Source of the DNA: an uncultured Muribaculaceae bacterium
GTDB taxonomy: Bacteria > Bacteroidota > Bacteroidia > Bacteroidales > Muribaculaceae
Assembly: GCA_910584495.1 (NCBI GenBank)
Contig: CAJUAR010000092.1
Coordinates: 1-8,683 of the forward strand
Direction of reading: 5' to 3'
Length of the DNA: 8,683 bases
In this document: positions 6,878 through 8,683 of the stretch, piece by piece
Numbering within the stretch: position 1 is the stretch's first letter
Layout of the letters: every line of letters starts with the position of its first letter
Notes under the pieces: generated by a model
The model's database searches: none
Told to the model about the DNA's origin: nothing
Seen by the model: the letters and a program-made list of their open reading frames with translations, nothing else
Program-made: the position numbers and the translations under genes

Positions 6878-6907
6878 TTGCAGTAAGCATCCAATGAATT
6901 AATTTTG
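6878..6907 (+). promoter_or_regulatory. Predicted promoter of the exported two-gene unit
   Basis: TTG (6878-6880, in AATTG) is followed by a 19-base spacer and TAATTTTG (6900-6907), a perfect match to the Bacteroidota -7 consensus TAnnTTTG. The start would fall near 6912-6914, giving a leader of about 40 bases before the ATG at 6953. Confidence 0.65.
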
Positions 6908-6923
6908 TCGTCGAAGACAAAAT
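6902..6923. promoter_or_regulatory. 22-bp dyad operator overlapping the -7 box
   Basis: ATTTTGTC (6902-6909), spacer GTCGAA (6910-6915) and GACAAAAT (6916-6923) form a perfect inverted repeat. The inner half-sites, TTGTC-N6-GACAA, have the spacing of Crp-family operators (TGTGA-N6-TCACA). The dyad overlaps the -7 box and the predicted transcription start, a position typical of a repressor site. Most of it lies upstream of the start, so it is more likely a DNA site than an RNA hairpin. Confidence 0.5.
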
Positions 6924-6952
6924 AGTCACATTATTAATATACCTCCATCATT

Positions 6953-7450
6953 ATGAAACATCTTATTCCAGAATTTCTTAAGAAAGCGGGATTGGCAGCG
7001 ATGTTAACAATAATGCCGGCAGCTGGTTTCGCCCAAGAGGAAATTGTGAAAGTGCTCGCCAAAGATGGCTCCTCATTTGAATTTGCCATCAGCGGCATAG
7101 ACCGCATCAATTTTGGCGCGCAGACAATCGATCTTGTCGAAAAAAACGGCACTGCAAGCTCCTTGGCTTATAACGACATCGACCGCATCCTGATTGGGGA
7201 CAACAAATCCGGAATTAACCATATCGCCGGAAAAGGCAACATAGCCATATATCCTTCTGTCACTACAGGTCCGCTCACAATCGCCGGCCTCGAAGCAGGC
7301 ACCGAAGTGGAGCTCTTCGACATCAAAGGCGTGTCCATTGTCAAAACCACAGCCAAGGATTCGTCAATATCTCTCAACATTGCCGATGCTCCAAAAGGAG
7401 TAGTTATTGTGAAAGTGGGCAAACATTCGACCAAAATATTCAAAAAATAA
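6953..7450 (+). CDS. Small exported protein with a T9SS-like C-terminal domain
   Basis: A 165-residue exported protein of unknown function. Residues 1-27 form a signal peptide (MKHLIPEFLKKAGLAAMLTIMPAAGFA, then QEE). Residues 32-54 and 59-81 are two copies of a short motif: hydrophobic residues, K-(D/N)-G, then 12 residues from the Lys to I-D-R-I. Residues about 92-165 match the outline of a type A T9SS sorting domain: NIAIYPSVTTGPLTI, EVELFDIKGVSIV, SISLNIADAPKGVVIVKV, then a basic end, KHSTKIFKK. T9SS domains direct export across the outer membrane and are usually cleaved. Here the passenger between signal peptide and sorting domain is only about 65 residues. It could be a cell-surface or membrane-associated partner rather than an enzyme. 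It is the first gene of a unit with the next gene (28 bases from stop to ATG) and has its own promoter with a dyad. Confidence 0.75.
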   Translation: MKHLIPEFLKKAGLAAMLTIMPAAGFAQEEIVKVLAKDGSSFEFAISGIDRINFGAQTIDLVEKNGTASSLAYNDIDRILIGDNKSGINHIAGKGNIAIYPSVTTGPLTIAGLEAGTEVELFDIKGVSIVKTTAKDSSISLNIADAPKGVVIVKVGKHSTKIFKK

Positions 7451-7478
7451 TTGTTGACTTTAGATATTTATGCTTACT

Positions 7479-8627
7479 ATGAAAAAATATATATTCCTCA
7501 CCGTCCTGGCTGCGTTTTCGCTCGCCGCGACCGCCGATGAAACCATGTATCTCATCAAGGGCGACCACGTGGTGGCTAAATACAATGTATCCGACATCGA
7601 CTATGCTACATTTACACTCCCTGACGGCGTGACCGACAACACCACTGCCGACGGCACACTTCTGAAAAAAACATATATCAGTGCCTCGCCTGTCTACCAT
7701 GGCACCGATGCCGATTGCGGACACTTCCAAATCCAGCTCTCAACCAAAGGCATAATGGAAGAAAATCCGCCGCTGGACCTCCTCTACCTCCAGGTATCGA
7801 CACCCGTTGTCACCGACCTCAAAAACATTGAACTTGCACAAGGAACTTATACCCTGGGCAAGCCCGAAGCCATCGCTCCTTTCAAATTCTACGCCGGCAA
7901 ATTCGAAACTGTCGAAGGACAGGAAGTTGCAATGGGCACAGTGGTTGTCGACCGTCCCGACAATGCCACAACCAACTATATTCTCGTCACCGACGGTTCG
8001 TTCACCGTCCAAAAAGAAGGCTCGCAGTATAATTTGGCAGGCATGCTCAAACTCGAAAACGGAAATGTTGTCGAATTTACCTACGCCGGCCCGATGGTTG
8101 TCATCAACCAGTCCGACGAGCAACCGCCTGTCGACGAAGTGCCGCTGCCTGAAAGCACACTTACCGAAGATTATACCTTCACCCCCTTGCCCGGCGAAGT
8201 TTACGTTACCACCTATCATAAACTCTTTGCCGACGTACCCAACCTCGACTACCACTGGCTGATGATCTACGACGACACCAGCTATGCCAACTGCCTCGAC
8301 GTGGCCCTGGTGGTTGATGCCGAAAAGCACCCCGGCGTTCTCCTGCCCAAAGGCACATATCCAGTCTTCAACCGCTACGACGGCAGCCTTGCAACAACCG
8401 ACCTCGGCACCTGCCCCGCTTTCGAAGTGCTCACCTCCGAAGTTAGAGCTAAATACGGTTGCTGGCTCACTCTCGACTATCTGACAGCAGCTCCGCTGAT
8501 TGCCGGCGAAGTGGAAGTTCTCGAAGACATTACATCGTGGAACGACATCAAAATCCGCGTCAGACTCACCGACAATGCCGAAACACCTCACACCGTAACT
8601 TGCGAATACTCCGGCAAAGCCCAGTAA
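7479..8627 (+). CDS. Exported two-domain beta-rich protein of unknown function
   Basis: A 382-residue exported protein that I cannot assign to a named family. Residues 1-20 form a signal peptide (MKKYIFLTVLAAFSLAATAD) with no lipobox. The ATG at 7479 was chosen over the in-frame ATG at 7470 because it begins a classical MKK signal peptide. Residues about 23-45 (MYLIKGDHVVAKYNVSDIDYATF) repeat the 'K-G...S-D-I-D' motif found twice in the preceding gene. Two beta-rich domains follow, about 61-205 and 228-380. Both carry an L-x-x-GTY element (domain 1 AQGTYTLG, domain 2 PKGTYPVF), a later strand pair and a final (E/T)-F/C-x-Y-(A/S)-G strand. This suggests an internal duplication of a calycin-like barrel. 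A Pro/Glu/Asp-rich linker (about 210-227) joins them. Unlike its neighbour it has no C-terminal sorting domain. It is probably cotranscribed with the preceding gene. Confidence 0.75.
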   Translation: MKKYIFLTVLAAFSLAATADETMYLIKGDHVVAKYNVSDIDYATFTLPDGVTDNTTADGTLLKKTYISASPVYHGTDADCGHFQIQLSTKGIMEENPPLDLLYLQVSTPVVTDLKNIELAQGTYTLGKPEAIAPFKFYAGKFETVEGQEVAMGTVVVDRPDNATTNYILVTDGSFTVQKEGSQYNLAGMLKLENGNVVEFTYAGPMVVINQSDEQPPVDEVPLPESTLTEDYTFTPLPGEVYVTTYHKLFADVPNLDYHWLMIYDDTSYANCLDVALVVDAEKHPGVLLPKGTYPVFNRYDGSLATTDLGTCPAFEVLTSEVRAKYGCWLTLDYLTAAPLIAGEVEVLEDITSWNDIKIRVRLTDNAETPHTVTCEYSGKAQ

Positions 8628-8683
8628 TCTTTAGAGCCGGTTCGACAATATCTGTTAATCACCAGGTCGCATGGCTTGGAGTG

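Larger units (their letters stand above)
6861..6941. repeat. Two direct copies of TTATTAATATA
   Basis: TTATTAATATA occurs at 6861-6871 and at 6931-6941, exactly 70 bases apart, on either side of the predicted promoter and dyad. Each contains the palindrome TATTAATA. They may be paired protein-binding sites, or simply AT-rich spacer sequence. Confidence 0.35.

Noticed and set aside
7740..8591. 283-residue open frame on the - strand
   Set aside because: It is antisense to the two-domain exported protein. The composition (Gly/Val/Phe-rich, no motifs) is typical of a shadow frame, and the sense frame has a signal peptide and operon context.
8628..8683. Further gene or terminator at the right edge
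   Set aside because: Only 56 bases remain; no clear hairpin, promoter box or supported start codon was seen.
1..8683. CRISPR array, insertion sequence or defence system
   Set aside because: No regularly spaced repeats, terminal inverted repeats, transposase or nuclease motifs were found on either strand.

Overview
The window looks like a Bacteroidota chromosome, most likely a gut Bacteroidales of the Muribaculaceae/Prevotella type. This rests on a six-domain S1 protein with a basic Ala/Pro/Lys tail, promoters of the TTTG-N19-TAnnTTTG type instead of -35/-10 boxes, weak Shine-Dalgarno sequences, a TlpA-like exported thioredoxin with a long N-terminal domain, GLUG-type repeat proteins, and a type IX secretion (T9SS)-like C-terminal domain. 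The family-level placement is inference. All eight supported genes are on the + strand.

Layout: (1) 1-1649 is the 3' part of rpsA (ribosomal protein S1), closed by a strong intrinsic terminator (1671-1698). (2) 1773-3734 is a visibly AT-richer gene for an exported Cys/Asn/Gly repeat (GLUG-like) surface protein. A good -7 box sits on top of the most upstream ATG, so the start was moved downstream. (3) 3847-5043 is a tight xerC-hpf pair (tyrosine recombinase and ribosome hibernation factor) behind a recognisable promoter. (4) 5112-6128 is an exported thioredoxin-fold protein with CGPC, followed by a long hairpin. (5) 6260-6853 is a small Crp/Fnr-family regulator. (6) 6953-8627 is a likely two-gene unit of small exported proteins. 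The first carries two copies of a short 'K-G...IDRI' motif and a T9SS-like C-terminal domain. The second carries one copy of the same motif and two beta-rich domains of unknown function.

The most interesting connection is between blocks 5 and 6. The promoter of the exported pair (-33 TTG at 6878-6880, 19-base spacer, -7 TAATTTTG at 6900-6907) is overlapped by a perfect 22-bp dyad, ATTTTGTC-N6-GACAAAAT. That has the geometry of a Crp/Fnr operator, and it lies about 50 bases downstream of a Crp/Fnr-type gene. This suggests a local regulator-target module controlling two exported proteins. The rest of the window is housekeeping or ordinary accessory content. I see no mobile element, CRISPR array, tRNA or rRNA, and I cannot claim a wholly new system.
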